A DNA stretch of 64,000 nucleotides. Source: Pseudomonas sihuiensis (GTDB lineage: Bacteria; Pseudomonadota; Gammaproteobacteria; Pseudomonadales; Pseudomonadaceae). Shown here in pieces: positions 1 to 8,905 of the stretch. Below the pieces are notes generated by a model, which was not told where the DNA came from, made no database searches, and was given only the letters and a program-made list of their open reading frames with translations. Both the position numbers and the translations under genes were made by a program. Positions within the stretch are counted from its first letter, which is position 1, and every line of letters begins with the position of its first letter. Location: the NCBI RefSeq assembly GCF_900106015.1, contig NZ_LT629797.1, positions 2,232,001 to 2,296,000 of the forward strand, written 5' to 3'.

Positions 1-940
1 GCGGGCCTACTCCGGCCGCCTGGTACGCCAGGTCGGCGGCCCAACGGGCCACTTCCGGCATGTCCTCATCGACGTAGTCGTAGCCGCTGACGATCATCGA
101 TGCGGCGACCCGGATGGGTTGCCGTGCCACGAGGCGCTTCAACGCCGCCTCGGAGACGATCACTGCCGCCGCCGCGCCATCGCCGATGGGCGAACACATC
201 GGCAGGGTCAGCGGATCAGCGATCTTGCGCGCGGCGAGAATCTGCTCGACCGTCAGCACATCCTGGAACTGGGCGCGTGGATTGAGCGCGCCATGCCGGG
301 AGTTCTTCGCCGTGACCATCGCCAGATGGCGTGGTTCGCCACCGGCCATGGCCAGGTAGTCGCGTGCCCAGGTGGCATAGATATCCATGAACAGCGATCG
401 GTCCTTGCCAGCCTGGGCGAGGTCGACCTGAGCCCCGGAGCGACGGATGCCCTCCCGCAGGAAGCCGAGCACGGCGTCCTGCTCATCCACGTCCACGCAG
501 CCATCGAACACGGAGAAAGTGCGCACCTTGTCGTCGTGATAGAGCTTCTCGAAGCCGGCCGCGAGCACGATGTCGTAAAGCCCGTGGGTCACCATGGTGC
601 AGGCCTGCTGGAAGGCCGTGGAGGCCGTCGCGCAGGCGTTTTCCACATTGACCACCGGAATGCGCCCTACCCCCAGCCCGCGCAGCACCGCCTCGCCGGC
701 GATGCACACCTGCCCGGTGATGACCGGCGCGGCGCCGGTGCCCATCCAGGCGGCGTTGAGCTGGCCGGCTTCGATGCCGGCATCGTCCAGTGCCTGCTTG
801 ATTGCCTCGCGCGCCAGGCTGTTCAGGCTACGGCCCAGGTGCTTGCCGAAGCGGGTCATGCCAACGCCGATCACGTAGGCGTTCTGCCGGGCATTGCGGA
901 CCAGTTGCCGGTCCAGTTCCACGTTCACGCTCCAGCTCAT
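1..940 (-). CDS. Thiolase, SCP-x/lipid-transfer type (3' end cut by window edge)
   Basis: About 313 N-terminal residues are visible; the C-terminus lies outside the window. The fold is thiolase-like: the nucleophilic cysteine is in NACATAS near residue 103, and the conserved GDGAAAAVIVSE segment near residue 270 follows. This motif set matches the sterol-carrier/SCP-x class of thiolases, which cleave 3-ketoacyl-CoA or act on branched or sterol side chains, better than the FadA class. The start ATG shares a base with the stop of the acyl-CoA dehydrogenase gene (TGATG), so the two are probably translationally coupled. The role inferred is the last step of an acyl-CoA shortening pathway. The substrate is unknown. 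The family call is firm; the specificity is not. Confidence 0.85.
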   Translation of the reverse strand, partial: MSWSVNVELDRQLVRNARQNAYVIGVGMTRFGKHLGRSLNSLAREAIKQALDDAGIEAGQLNAAWMGTGAAPVITGQVCIAGEAVLRGLGVGRIPVVNVENACATASTAFQQACTMVTHGLYDIVLAAGFEKLYHDDKVRTFSVFDGCVDVDEQDAVLGFLREGIRRSGAQVDLAQAGKDRSLFMDIYATWARDYLAMAGGEPRHLAMVTAKNSRHGALNPRAQFQDVLTVEQILAARKIADPLTLPMCSPIGDGAAAAVIVSEAALKRLVARQPIRVAASMIVSGYDYVDEDMPEVARWAADLAYQAAGVGP

Positions 941-2214
941 CACAGCCACTCCGGGTTGATCAGGTTGTAGCCGCCCTTGATCGCCAGCACCTGGTTGCAG
1001 CCGTCCTCGATCATCGAGGCCCGGGCATCGCGGAAGATCTTCTCAACCGGGTACTCGCAGGTCAGGCCATTGCCACCGAACATCTGGATCGCATCGCTGG
1101 CGACCTCGAAGGCGTGCTCGGTAGCGGTGACCTTGGCCAGCATGGCGGCCTGCAAGGCAGGCACCGGCTCGAAGGCATTGAAACGGGCGACACGGCGGGT
1201 CAATGCCTGGGCAGACTCGACCTTGCGCAGCATGTGGAACAGACGTCGTGCCACGTCCTGGTGGCGAATGATCGGCAGGCCGCCCTGCTTACGCTCGTGG
1301 GCATAGGCCAGGGCATGGTCATAGGCAGAGCGCGCCACGCCACTGAAAGTTGCGCCCATCAGCAGGTTGGCATCGGTATGGATGGCGTAGACCGCGCGCT
1401 TGAAATCCTCCGGCCCGGCCAGCAGGTGGTCGATGCTGACCTTGACGTTGTCGAAATACAGCTCGCCCTGCGGCAGTGCGCGCTGGCCGATCTTTTCCAG
1501 CGGCTTGCCACGGGAAACCCCGGGCAGGTGGGTCGGTACCACCACGCAGAAGCCGTGCTGCGGATCAGGGCCATTCGCGGTCTCGGCAGCGCAATAGAGC
1601 ACGCAGAGGTCGGCGATGCTGCCATTGGAGACCCAGGCGGCCTTTTGACCATTGATGACGATATGGCCGTCGCTGACCCGCGCCGTGCAATTGGGGCGGC
1701 CGTAACGACCCTGGGAATGGAACAGTTGCTGGCTGACGTCCAGCGAGTCCGTGCCGTGGTCCGGCTCGGTAATTCCCCAGCAGCCGATCAACTGCTCGGA
1801 GTACTCCTTGAGCACGAACTGGTTACCCATCTTCGCCGCCATGTAGAAGGGCAGCATGCGCGCTGCGGCCGCAATAGCCAGCCCCGCATCTCCCCAACCA
1901 AGCTCTTCGAAGAGGATCGGGAACATCACTGCACGTTGTTCATCGCTGAGGCTGAACAGCAGTTCCAGGCTGATACCCAGCTTGTCGTACTGACTGAAGA
2001 ACTCGTAGAGGCGCGAGCCTTTGGCTGCCACCTGCTCGGCACTCAGCCGATCCAGTTCCTGGCCGATAGGCCGCATCACCTTGGTGGCGAACTGGCGCAG
2101 ACTCTGGCGAAAAGCCTCGGACTCATCGTCCAGAGGTGGTTCACAGGCCCAGGGACCGAACTGCACCTTGGGCTCGGCCGGCCACTCCTGCGTCGGCAGA
2201 TTGGAAGGGTTCAT
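940..2214 (-). CDS. Acyl-CoA dehydrogenase family flavoprotein
   Basis: This 424-residue protein has the three-part acyl-CoA dehydrogenase layout: helical N-domain, a central segment with the WGITEPDHGTDS motif (near residue 145), and a C-terminal helical domain ending in FGGNGLTCEYPVEKIFRDAR. It should oxidise an acyl-CoA to the 2-enoyl-CoA with FAD in the cytoplasm. I chose the ATG at 2214 because an AGGAG box sits 8 bases upstream; the longer reading has no ribosome site and an arginine-rich, non-family N-terminus. In the stretch that normally carries the catalytic Glu (YEG in many members), this protein reads IEDG, so the base may be Asp or be shifted by one. It is followed directly by the thiolase gene. 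Confidence 0.88.
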   Translation of the reverse strand: MNPSNLPTQEWPAEPKVQFGPWACEPPLDDESEAFRQSLRQFATKVMRPIGQELDRLSAEQVAAKGSRLYEFFSQYDKLGISLELLFSLSDEQRAVMFPILFEELGWGDAGLAIAAAARMLPFYMAAKMGNQFVLKEYSEQLIGCWGITEPDHGTDSLDVSQQLFHSQGRYGRPNCTARVSDGHIVINGQKAAWVSNGSIADLCVLYCAAETANGPDPQHGFCVVVPTHLPGVSRGKPLEKIGQRALPQGELYFDNVKVSIDHLLAGPEDFKRAVYAIHTDANLLMGATFSGVARSAYDHALAYAHERKQGGLPIIRHQDVARRLFHMLRKVESAQALTRRVARFNAFEPVPALQAAMLAKVTATEHAFEVASDAIQMFGGNGLTCEYPVEKIFRDARASMIEDGCNQVLAIKGGYNLINPEWL

Positions 2215-2269
2215 ATTGCTGACTCCTGTTGAGCTGGAGTCGCCGGCCATCCGGCCGGCGACGATGAAA

Positions 2270-3526
2270 TCACTTGCCGGCCGCCTCGAGCTTGCCCAGG
2301 GAGAAGTCGGACTCCTTGGCGCCCTTGCGGTTGACCACGTAGGTCGAGACGAAGTTGGTCGAATGCTGGCGTTTGAAGTCGATCTGCTGCCCCTGCACCG
2401 GCAGGATCGCCTTGTAGCCGTCCTCACCGGTGACCGACTGTTGCTGCATATGGTGGAAGCGCCAGAACTCGCCGTTCTTGTCGTAGATCTCGGACATCAA
2501 CGGACGATTGGCCTGGACATCCACGTAGAGGATCTTCTTGCCGTAGGGATGGGCATCCGGCGGCGTACCCTCGAGCACCCAGACTTCGCGGGGCTGCCAG
2601 CCGAGCTTGGGATTGGGATTCCAGTGCGGCGGCGTGGTCACGTCCTGCAAGGGGAACTGGGCCACCGGGTCCTTCTCGCCAACCCCGACGGTCTGCGGGG
2701 TATCGGTTGCGGCGAGGATCCAGCGCTTGTCGATCAGCTTGACGCTCTTGTACCAGTTGGGCGGCGAGTCCCAGACGTCGATATCGTCCCCGAGGATGTC
2801 CAGGCCGCCCACCGGGTCCATCCAGGCGTTGCCCGAGATCCGGCGCACGCGGCGCACAGACTTCACGTAGGCCCAGACGTCGTCAGTCTTGAAACCATCG
2901 GCGTAACGCTTGGTGTAAGTGCCGATACCCTTGATGTCCTGTGGCGCCTCGGCGAATAGCAGGGTGTTCTGCAACATGAAGTCGCCGCCGATGCTGGCCG
3001 GGCCGTTGAGCCGGCCACGGGTGTAGAAGCGGTCCAGGCGATAGCGCTGCACCCGCTCCACACCCTTCTTGGCGTCGATGAGGATGTAGTGGAAGTTCTT
3101 CAGTTCCTGGGAGTCGCCCATGGGGCGGCCGTAGATGAAGTTCCAGACGATCTTGTCGCCGGCGTCCGGATCCTTCGGGTCGATCTGCGGGAAGGGCACA
3201 CCCTTCTCCCAGCCCTGCACCGTGCGGGTAGCCTTGTCGAAGGTCACCTTGCCGGCATTACCCGAGCTGGCGTTGAGATAAGCTGGATCGAGCGCCACCG
3301 GCTTGGAAGCCGCTAGGGTCAGCCCCAAGTTGTAGTTCTTGATCTGCCACTGCACCTTCTCGGTCAGCAACTGACCGAGGGGCTTGCCCTCGAATGTGTC
3401 ATTGAGGACCTGGTCGAGATTGCTCTTATCGACCAGCGTTCCCGCCGGCAGATCGGCCGCGACGGCGGACGTGGCGAGGGCCAGCAGGGTGCAAGTGAAA
3501 GCTGCATACCGGGAAAGTACGTTCAT
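2270..3526 (-). CDS. DUF1329 periplasmic protein (LolA/LolB-like fold family)
   Basis: This is a 418-residue secreted protein. A signal peptide covers about residues 1-23 (hydrophobic run ending SAVAA). The body contains the hallmark DUF1329 segments, for example YILIDAKKGVERVQRYRLDR and the tryptophan-rich WQPREVWVLEG. Family members are annotated as outer-membrane lipoprotein-sorting-like proteins and nearly always accompany a DUF1302 gene, as here with a 15-base gap. Their biochemical role is not established. No lipobox is present, so it is likely soluble in the periplasm. The stop lies 55 bases before the dehydrogenase start. By context it probably binds or passes on a hydrophobic ligand (inference). 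Confidence 0.85.
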   Translation of the reverse strand: MNVLSRYAAFTCTLLALATSAVAADLPAGTLVDKSNLDQVLNDTFEGKPLGQLLTEKVQWQIKNYNLGLTLAASKPVALDPAYLNASSGNAGKVTFDKATRTVQGWEKGVPFPQIDPKDPDAGDKIVWNFIYGRPMGDSQELKNFHYILIDAKKGVERVQRYRLDRFYTRGRLNGPASIGGDFMLQNTLLFAEAPQDIKGIGTYTKRYADGFKTDDVWAYVKSVRRVRRISGNAWMDPVGGLDILGDDIDVWDSPPNWYKSVKLIDKRWILAATDTPQTVGVGEKDPVAQFPLQDVTTPPHWNPNPKLGWQPREVWVLEGTPPDAHPYGKKILYVDVQANRPLMSEIYDKNGEFWRFHHMQQQSVTGEDGYKAILPVQGQQIDFKRQHSTNFVSTYVVNRKGAKESDFSLGKLEAAGK

Positions 3527-3541
3527 CGTGATTCACCAGAC

Positions 3542-5080
3542 TCAGAATTGACGGGTCAGACGCAGCACCAGCTGGTCGTGGTTGTCGAGGTAGCCGAACA
3601 GGCGGGTGGAACTGCTGTCGCCCTGGGCGGAGTCGTTGCTGTTACCGGCCGGGAAGAACAGGTCGGCCTCGGCCCGCAGGCGCCAGTTGTCACCGATGAC
3701 GAACTCCACCGCCGGGATCAGGAAGCCGCCACCATTGCCCACGTCTACGCCACCGGCCAGGGACGGGTTGATGGTGTCGTTGCGGTAGTTCATCTGCAGG
3801 ACGGTGGTGAACACCGTGTTGTCGCGCTTCTTCTTGGCGCTGAACGCCGCCAGTTCGACAAGGTCGTCATCCTTCGAGAAGCCGACGACGCGCGTGTTGA
3901 ACAGCTGCATCGAGAGGAAGGACGGCCGGCTGGTGCCGAGGACGCTGGTCAGGTCCACCGTCTTGTCCATACGCACCATGGACGTGAAGGTGTCCTTGCG
4001 CTTGATGCCGGCAAACCCTGGCGGCACCGCGCCACCGAACAGGGGCTCGCTGCCTTGGTTGAAAGCTGCGTCCTGGGTGTAGACCAGCTCGGTCGAAAAC
4101 ACCGCATCCGCCGCGGGCACGTAGGTGCTGGCTGTCGCCCCCCACACTGTGATCTCGGGGTGGATGGCATCGCCCAGCGCCCCCTTGGGCGCTTTCTTGT
4201 AGGGATTGAAGCGTGAATTGATCACCGGGTCGCCCTGGTAGGACTTGAGCCAGGCCAGCGAGTAGTTCACGTCACCGATGATCCCCGACCAGCGCAGGCC
4301 ACCGGTGACCTTCTCGTTGTCGCCTTCGGGGTGCTCGTAGTCGGTATCCACCAGCGAGAAGAAGTCGGTCCCACGATATGGCTGGGGCGCCCAGCGGCCA
4401 CCGTAGAAGTCGACGCTGTTGCCGATGGCGTTGTGCGCATCCAGCCCAGGGCGTACCAGCACCTGTAGCGAGCCTTCGAGCTCCGGGACCTGAATGGTGG
4501 TGTTGAGCATGATCAGGGGCTTGCGCAGCTCCTCGTTCTCCGGTTCGAGGAACGAGCGCCAGCGATAGTCGAAGCCATGCACCACATCCATGGCACGGAA
4601 GAAGTCAGTCTCGCCCCACACCACCTGCTGCTTGCCAACGCGGAACTTGACCCGGTCGTACTCGTAGTCGAAATAGAACTCGCGCAACTCAGCCCGGTCG
4701 TACTCGCCCATCAGGTCGCTGCCGCGCCCGCGAGCGCCGGTATTGGCCATGGAGCGATTGATGTCCTGCAGGTCGTCCTGGTAGTCGGTCATCAGCTCCT
4801 TGTCCAAGCGGGTGATGGCCTTCCAGCTCAGGGGGCCGGTGACGGCATCGGCATCCAGCAGCAGGGAGCCACGCAGCATCGACAGCTTGCCCTTGTCGTC
4901 ACCACGGGTTTCCGGAGCGTCCTTCAGGTTGAAGGAGGACCAGCCCCGGACGTAGCCGCCCAGGCTGAAGCCGAACTCGTCGTTACCGTAGTCCATTGCC
5001 TGGACACCCGCGGACAGGGTGCACAGTGGCAGCAAGGCCAGGGCCAGTGAAGGCCGGGGGGCCTGAATTATCGATTGCAT
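3542..5080 (-). CDS. DUF1302 outer-membrane protein
   Basis: The product has 512 residues with a signal peptide (about residues 1-29, ending GVQA) and a body rich in alternating polar/aromatic strands. It ends with the strand LVLRLTRQF, whose C-terminal Phe is typical of a BAM-assembled beta-barrel. DUF1302 proteins are predicted porin-like barrels paired with DUF1329. The start at 5080 is chosen over an upstream GTG because an AGAGG box lies 8 bases before the ATG but touches the GTG. It sits between the RND permease (55-base gap) and DUF1329, so it probably forms the outer-membrane part of the same system. The transported compound is unknown. Confidence 0.85.
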   Translation of the reverse strand: MQSIIQAPRPSLALALLPLCTLSAGVQAMDYGNDEFGFSLGGYVRGWSSFNLKDAPETRGDDKGKLSMLRGSLLLDADAVTGPLSWKAITRLDKELMTDYQDDLQDINRSMANTGARGRGSDLMGEYDRAELREFYFDYEYDRVKFRVGKQQVVWGETDFFRAMDVVHGFDYRWRSFLEPENEELRKPLIMLNTTIQVPELEGSLQVLVRPGLDAHNAIGNSVDFYGGRWAPQPYRGTDFFSLVDTDYEHPEGDNEKVTGGLRWSGIIGDVNYSLAWLKSYQGDPVINSRFNPYKKAPKGALGDAIHPEITVWGATASTYVPAADAVFSTELVYTQDAAFNQGSEPLFGGAVPPGFAGIKRKDTFTSMVRMDKTVDLTSVLGTSRPSFLSMQLFNTRVVGFSKDDDLVELAAFSAKKKRDNTVFTTVLQMNYRNDTINPSLAGGVDVGNGGGFLIPAVEFVIGDNWRLRAEADLFFPAGNSNDSAQGDSSSTRLFGYLDNHDQLVLRLTRQF

Positions 5081-5135
5081 CCTAAACACCTCTCATTGTT
5101 CTTATTGATGGCAGGGATTCATCCGCGCCGACGGC

Positions 5136-7520
5136 TCAAACGGCGGGCTTGGAGTCGAAGTCGCGCCGCTCCTCCCGGTGCGGTGCGGCGAAGATGAATT
5201 GGGGTTTGAAAACCAGCGCTAGGGCCGGCATGACGAACAGCGACGTGAAGGCGGACACCATCAGCCAGAGGCCGATCAGCAGGCCCATCTCGGCCTGGAA
5301 GCGCAGGGAGGAAAAGCCCCAGAGCAATACCCCGGCCGCCAGGGTAAATGCGGTCAACAGCACCCCGCGCCCTGCCGAACCGATGGACTGCAGCACGGCC
5401 TCAAGAGGGCTCGCCTCGGGGTATTTCTCCAGGTACTCCTTGATCGAATCGACGATGTAGAAGGCGTAGTCCACGCCCAGGCCGATCCCCAGCGCGACCA
5501 CCGGCAATGTGCTGATGCTCATGCCGATTCCCTGCCAGGACATGAAGGCGAAAGTGACGACGTTGGAGACCAGCACCGGGATGATGAAGAAGATGCCGCT
5601 GACCGAAGAGCGGTAGACCACCAGGCAGCAGACCACTACCACCAGGAACGCCAGGGCGATGGCCTCGATCTGGTCACTGAGCAGCACTTCGTTGACCGCG
5701 GCGATCACCCCCAGGCCACCGCCGGCGAGCTTGACGTCGGCCTGCTCCAGCGGGTTCTCGGCGATGAAGCGCTGGGCGTAGTGCACCGCGTTGCGCAGGG
5801 TGTCGCCCTTGTGGTCGCGGAAGAACAGGGTGATGGCGCCGTTCTGGAACTGCCGGTCGGCGTACTGCGCCATGTCCTCCGGCGCCGCGCCCTGCAGGTA
5901 GAAGTTGATCAGCTCGCCGTTCTCGGTCTGCGACGCCCCCAGCTCGCGGTAGCGTGGATTGCCTTCATAGAGGTTGCGCCGGATGTCCACCACCAGGTCG
6001 GCCAGCGATACGCTGCCGCCGATTTCCGGTTGGCGCTCCATGTAGCGCGAGAAACGTTGCGCCCAGTCCAGCACCTCCGGCGCCTTGAGCGAATCCGGCC
6101 CACGTCCCTCGATGACCACGAACATCTGTTCGGATCCCGGGTACAGGCGGTTGATCAGGGCGCTGTCACGGTTGAACGAAGCCTCCTTCCAGAGGATCGG
6201 CGAACCGTCGCTGGCATCCCCGACCTGGATTCGTGAGGCCTCGAACAGCAGCCCCGCGAGCAGCACCACGCAGGCGGGTGCCACCAGATAACGGGCCCGG
6301 GTGGACACCAGCAGCGAAGCGACGCGCAGTACCGCAGCGAGGATGAAGTCGAGATTCAGCGGATGCACAAACCCCTGCGGACGGCGCACCCAGGACAACA
6401 TGATCGGTGTCATCACCACGGCGGATACGGCAATGCTCATCACCCACACCGCACCGATGATCGCCACCTTGTGCAGCAGCGGGATCGGCGTGAGCATCAC
6501 GCAGAGGATGGCCCCGGCATCGGCATACAAACCGAGCATGCTGGGACGGAACAGCTCGGTCATGGCCTGCTCGGCGGCGCGGCGGGACACCACCTGTCCG
6601 TCCAGAGCCAGGTCGTCATAGCGGGTGATCAGTTGTACCGAGTGGGAGAAGGCGCGCGCCGTGATGATGAAGGCCACGACCACTACCAGCGGGTCCCAGT
6701 TGTAGCCCAGGAGCGCGCTGATCCCCAGCGCCCAGATGCCGGAAATGCTCCCCGCCAGCAGCGGCAGCAATGTGCCGCGCCAGGTCCGACTGAAGACGAA
6801 CAGCAACACCAGCATTGCGGCGAGCGACAGCAGCGAAAGTCCCAGGGTTTCCGGCAGGTAATGAGCGACCCAGCCGTAGAGGATCGGTTCGCCCACTAGG
6901 TGCAGGCTGACCTGCCCCTGGATCGGCGACGCATCGAGGATCGCCTGGATCTGCGGGAAGATCGCCTTGTAGTTCACCAGATGGTCATAGAAATCCACCT
7001 GGATCAGGGTCGAGTTGAAATCGCGGTCGACGAACAGGCCGTAGACCATCGAGTTATTGAGGATCGCCTGGCGCAGGACCTGCAGTTCAGCTTCCGTGCG
7101 CGGTACGCGATCGCCCATCAACGGCTCGGTCTCGATACCTTCAGTCGAGGCATTCACCCGTTTCAGCTTGCGCGAGGCGAGGGAGACGATCTGCTGCGGG
7201 TTCACCCCCTCCACCTTGCGCAAGGCGCGGGTGATGCGCTGCACCTCTTCGAGGATGTCGCCCCGGAGGATGTCGCCCTCGCGCGCCTTGACCAGGATCG
7301 ATACCCGGTTGCTGGCGGCGAAGCTGTCCTTGTACGCCTGATGCACCTTCACGTACGGATGGTCATGGGGAACCATGTCCGAGAAGCGGGTTTGGATGTC
7401 CAGCCGCGCCAGGCAGAGTGCGAAGAACAGGGTGATCAGCCCAACCACCAGGGTGACCGGAACGCGATGGGCAATGGACCACCCGGCCAGGCGGGCGGCG
7501 AAGCTCTGCAGCTGCCTCAT
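5136..7520 (-). CDS. MMPL/RND-superfamily permease
   Basis: This 794-residue inner-membrane protein has the RND duplication: one N-terminal helix (about 18-38), a periplasmic domain, a bundle of about five helices, then a second copy of the same plan. The second half carries GIGLGVDYAFYIVDS, the MMPL signature with the conserved Asp-Tyr. In the first half the matching site reads ARAFSHSVQ and lacks the acidic residue, so the two halves are not equivalent. Relatives of this size export lipids or hydrophobic compounds; drug efflux is less likely because no membrane-fusion partner is present. Its start overlaps the stop of the beta-propeller gene by 4 bases, implying coupled synthesis. Confidence 0.87.
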   Translation of the reverse strand: MRQLQSFAARLAGWSIAHRVPVTLVVGLITLFFALCLARLDIQTRFSDMVPHDHPYVKVHQAYKDSFAASNRVSILVKAREGDILRGDILEEVQRITRALRKVEGVNPQQIVSLASRKLKRVNASTEGIETEPLMGDRVPRTEAELQVLRQAILNNSMVYGLFVDRDFNSTLIQVDFYDHLVNYKAIFPQIQAILDASPIQGQVSLHLVGEPILYGWVAHYLPETLGLSLLSLAAMLVLLFVFSRTWRGTLLPLLAGSISGIWALGISALLGYNWDPLVVVVAFIITARAFSHSVQLITRYDDLALDGQVVSRRAAEQAMTELFRPSMLGLYADAGAILCVMLTPIPLLHKVAIIGAVWVMSIAVSAVVMTPIMLSWVRRPQGFVHPLNLDFILAAVLRVASLLVSTRARYLVAPACVVLLAGLLFEASRIQVGDASDGSPILWKEASFNRDSALINRLYPGSEQMFVVIEGRGPDSLKAPEVLDWAQRFSRYMERQPEIGGSVSLADLVVDIRRNLYEGNPRYRELGASQTENGELINFYLQGAAPEDMAQYADRQFQNGAITLFFRDHKGDTLRNAVHYAQRFIAENPLEQADVKLAGGGLGVIAAVNEVLLSDQIEAIALAFLVVVVCCLVVYRSSVSGIFFIIPVLVSNVVTFAFMSWQGIGMSISTLPVVALGIGLGVDYAFYIVDSIKEYLEKYPEASPLEAVLQSIGSAGRGVLLTAFTLAAGVLLWGFSSLRFQAEMGLLIGLWLMVSAFTSLFVMPALALVFKPQFIFAAPHREERRDFDSKPAV

Positions 7521-8638
7521 GGCCGACCTCCCGCCGTAATGACGGTCAGGCGCCCGGCCTCGATCATCGCCAGTTGCTGGCCCACCAGCAGGTTACCGCC
7601 GGCAACCGGCAGCACCCGGGTGAAGTAGCCCTTGCTCAACCCGGCCGGAGCGACGTCCTGCCAAGCCTCGCTGGGAGTGCGGCTCTGGAAGTAGACGCCA
7701 TGGTCGCCCACCACACTCCAGAGCCCCTCCTTGACCACGACATCATGCAAGTGGTCAGTCGTGAAAGGCGCGACGGCATTCCAGCTGTCACCACCATCCC
7801 GGCTGACATAGGCATGACCCGCATTGCCGACGGCAACGCCCACCTGGCCCTCGAATGCCACTGCGCGCAGGCTCTCGCTGCCGAGCTCAAGCGTGCTCCA
7901 ACTCTGGCCACCATCACGGCTGCGCAGCAGCCGACCAAACTCCGCGGCGATCCAGAGGTCGCCACCGGTCCCGGGGCGAATGGCATTGAAGCCCACATCC
8001 TGCTCATCCCCCAGACGCTCCCAGTTACCAGCGTCCGGACCGGCACGGAAAAGCACGCCCATCTCGCCGGAGACCCAGAAGTGTCCATCGATGAAGGCCA
8101 CGTCGAGCAGCTTGCCGCCCACCTCCCCCACTGGCAGCGGGGCATGGCTCCAAGCCTGGCCTGGCGCCTTCAGCCATAGGTCACCGAGGTTGCCGACGGC
8201 GACCACGACACCCGCTGGCGAAACCGCAACGGCCTGCAGGTTGGTGCGGGTCGGCAGGACCTCCCGGCTCCACTGGGTGGCCCCGTCCACGCCATGCAGT
8301 ATCGCGCCGTCCTGCCCCACGACCCACAACGAGTCGAGATCGCCTGCCGCGCCGAAGAACATGTCACGGCGCTCGAGCACGGGCTGAGACAAGGGAGCGC
8401 CATTGGCGCTGGGTTTGACGAAGACGGCTGCATAGGCGAGGCCGGCGATCAGTACCCAGGGCGAGAGACGCCCGATCCACGGCAGGATCACGCCTTGCGC
8501 CTGCGCCTTGCGAAAGGCATGCGCTGCGGGCCTGGAAGAAGTTCTGAAGCGAGGATCAGGACGGGAGACGCCGGAGCGCGACGGCGGGCAGGCGGAGCCC
8601 GATGAACCAGCATCGGGAACGGTTTGCGGACTTTGCAT
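7517..8638 (-). CDS. Ycf48/Hcf136-like beta-propeller protein, membrane-anchored
   Basis: The product has 373 residues. An Arg/Pro/Ser-rich cytoplasmic N-terminus (1-52) is followed by one transmembrane helix (about 58-74) and then a periplasmic repeat domain. Repeats of the form SRDGGQSW (for example SRDGGDSWNAV and RSRDGGQSWSTL) are Asp-box/BNR motifs typical of Ycf48-type propellers. In cyanobacteria such proteins act as assembly factors. In heterotrophs they recur beside MMPL/RND permeases and DUF1302/DUF1329 genes, where their role is unproven. It is the first gene of the operon; an AGG lies 7 bases before the ATG. The N-terminal tail is unusually long. It is probably a periplasmic adaptor for the permease (inference). 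Confidence 0.82.
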   Translation of the reverse strand: MQSPQTVPDAGSSGSACPPSRSGVSRPDPRFRTSSRPAAHAFRKAQAQGVILPWIGRLSPWVLIAGLAYAAVFVKPSANGAPLSQPVLERRDMFFGAAGDLDSLWVVGQDGAILHGVDGATQWSREVLPTRTNLQAVAVSPAGVVVAVGNLGDLWLKAPGQAWSHAPLPVGEVGGKLLDVAFIDGHFWVSGEMGVLFRAGPDAGNWERLGDEQDVGFNAIRPGTGGDLWIAAEFGRLLRSRDGGQSWSTLELGSESLRAVAFEGQVGVAVGNAGHAYVSRDGGDSWNAVAPFTTDHLHDVVVKEGLWSVVGDHGVYFQSRTPSEAWQDVAPAGLSKGYFTRVLPVAGGNLLVGQQLAMIEAGRLTVITAGGRP

Positions 8639-8905
8639 GGGGGCACCTGTAGTTGTTCTTGTGCGTGGAGCTCATCATCACGACTCATCCACGCCGGGGC
8701 TTCCCCCCAGGGCAGGTGGTTGGCGGGGGGATCACGCGCGGCGCGCGTCCAGGTTCAAGAATGTTCAGCGGAGACAGGCTGGAGCCGCCCAGGCCAGGAG
8801 GCTGGCTGGGCGATGCAGGAGGGAGACAGGAAAGGCGGCAGGCCCTCGGAGGGGCCTTGCTCTAGCCGTCGGGAGTACCGGGGGTAGGTGTAAGGAGAGC
8901 GCTTC

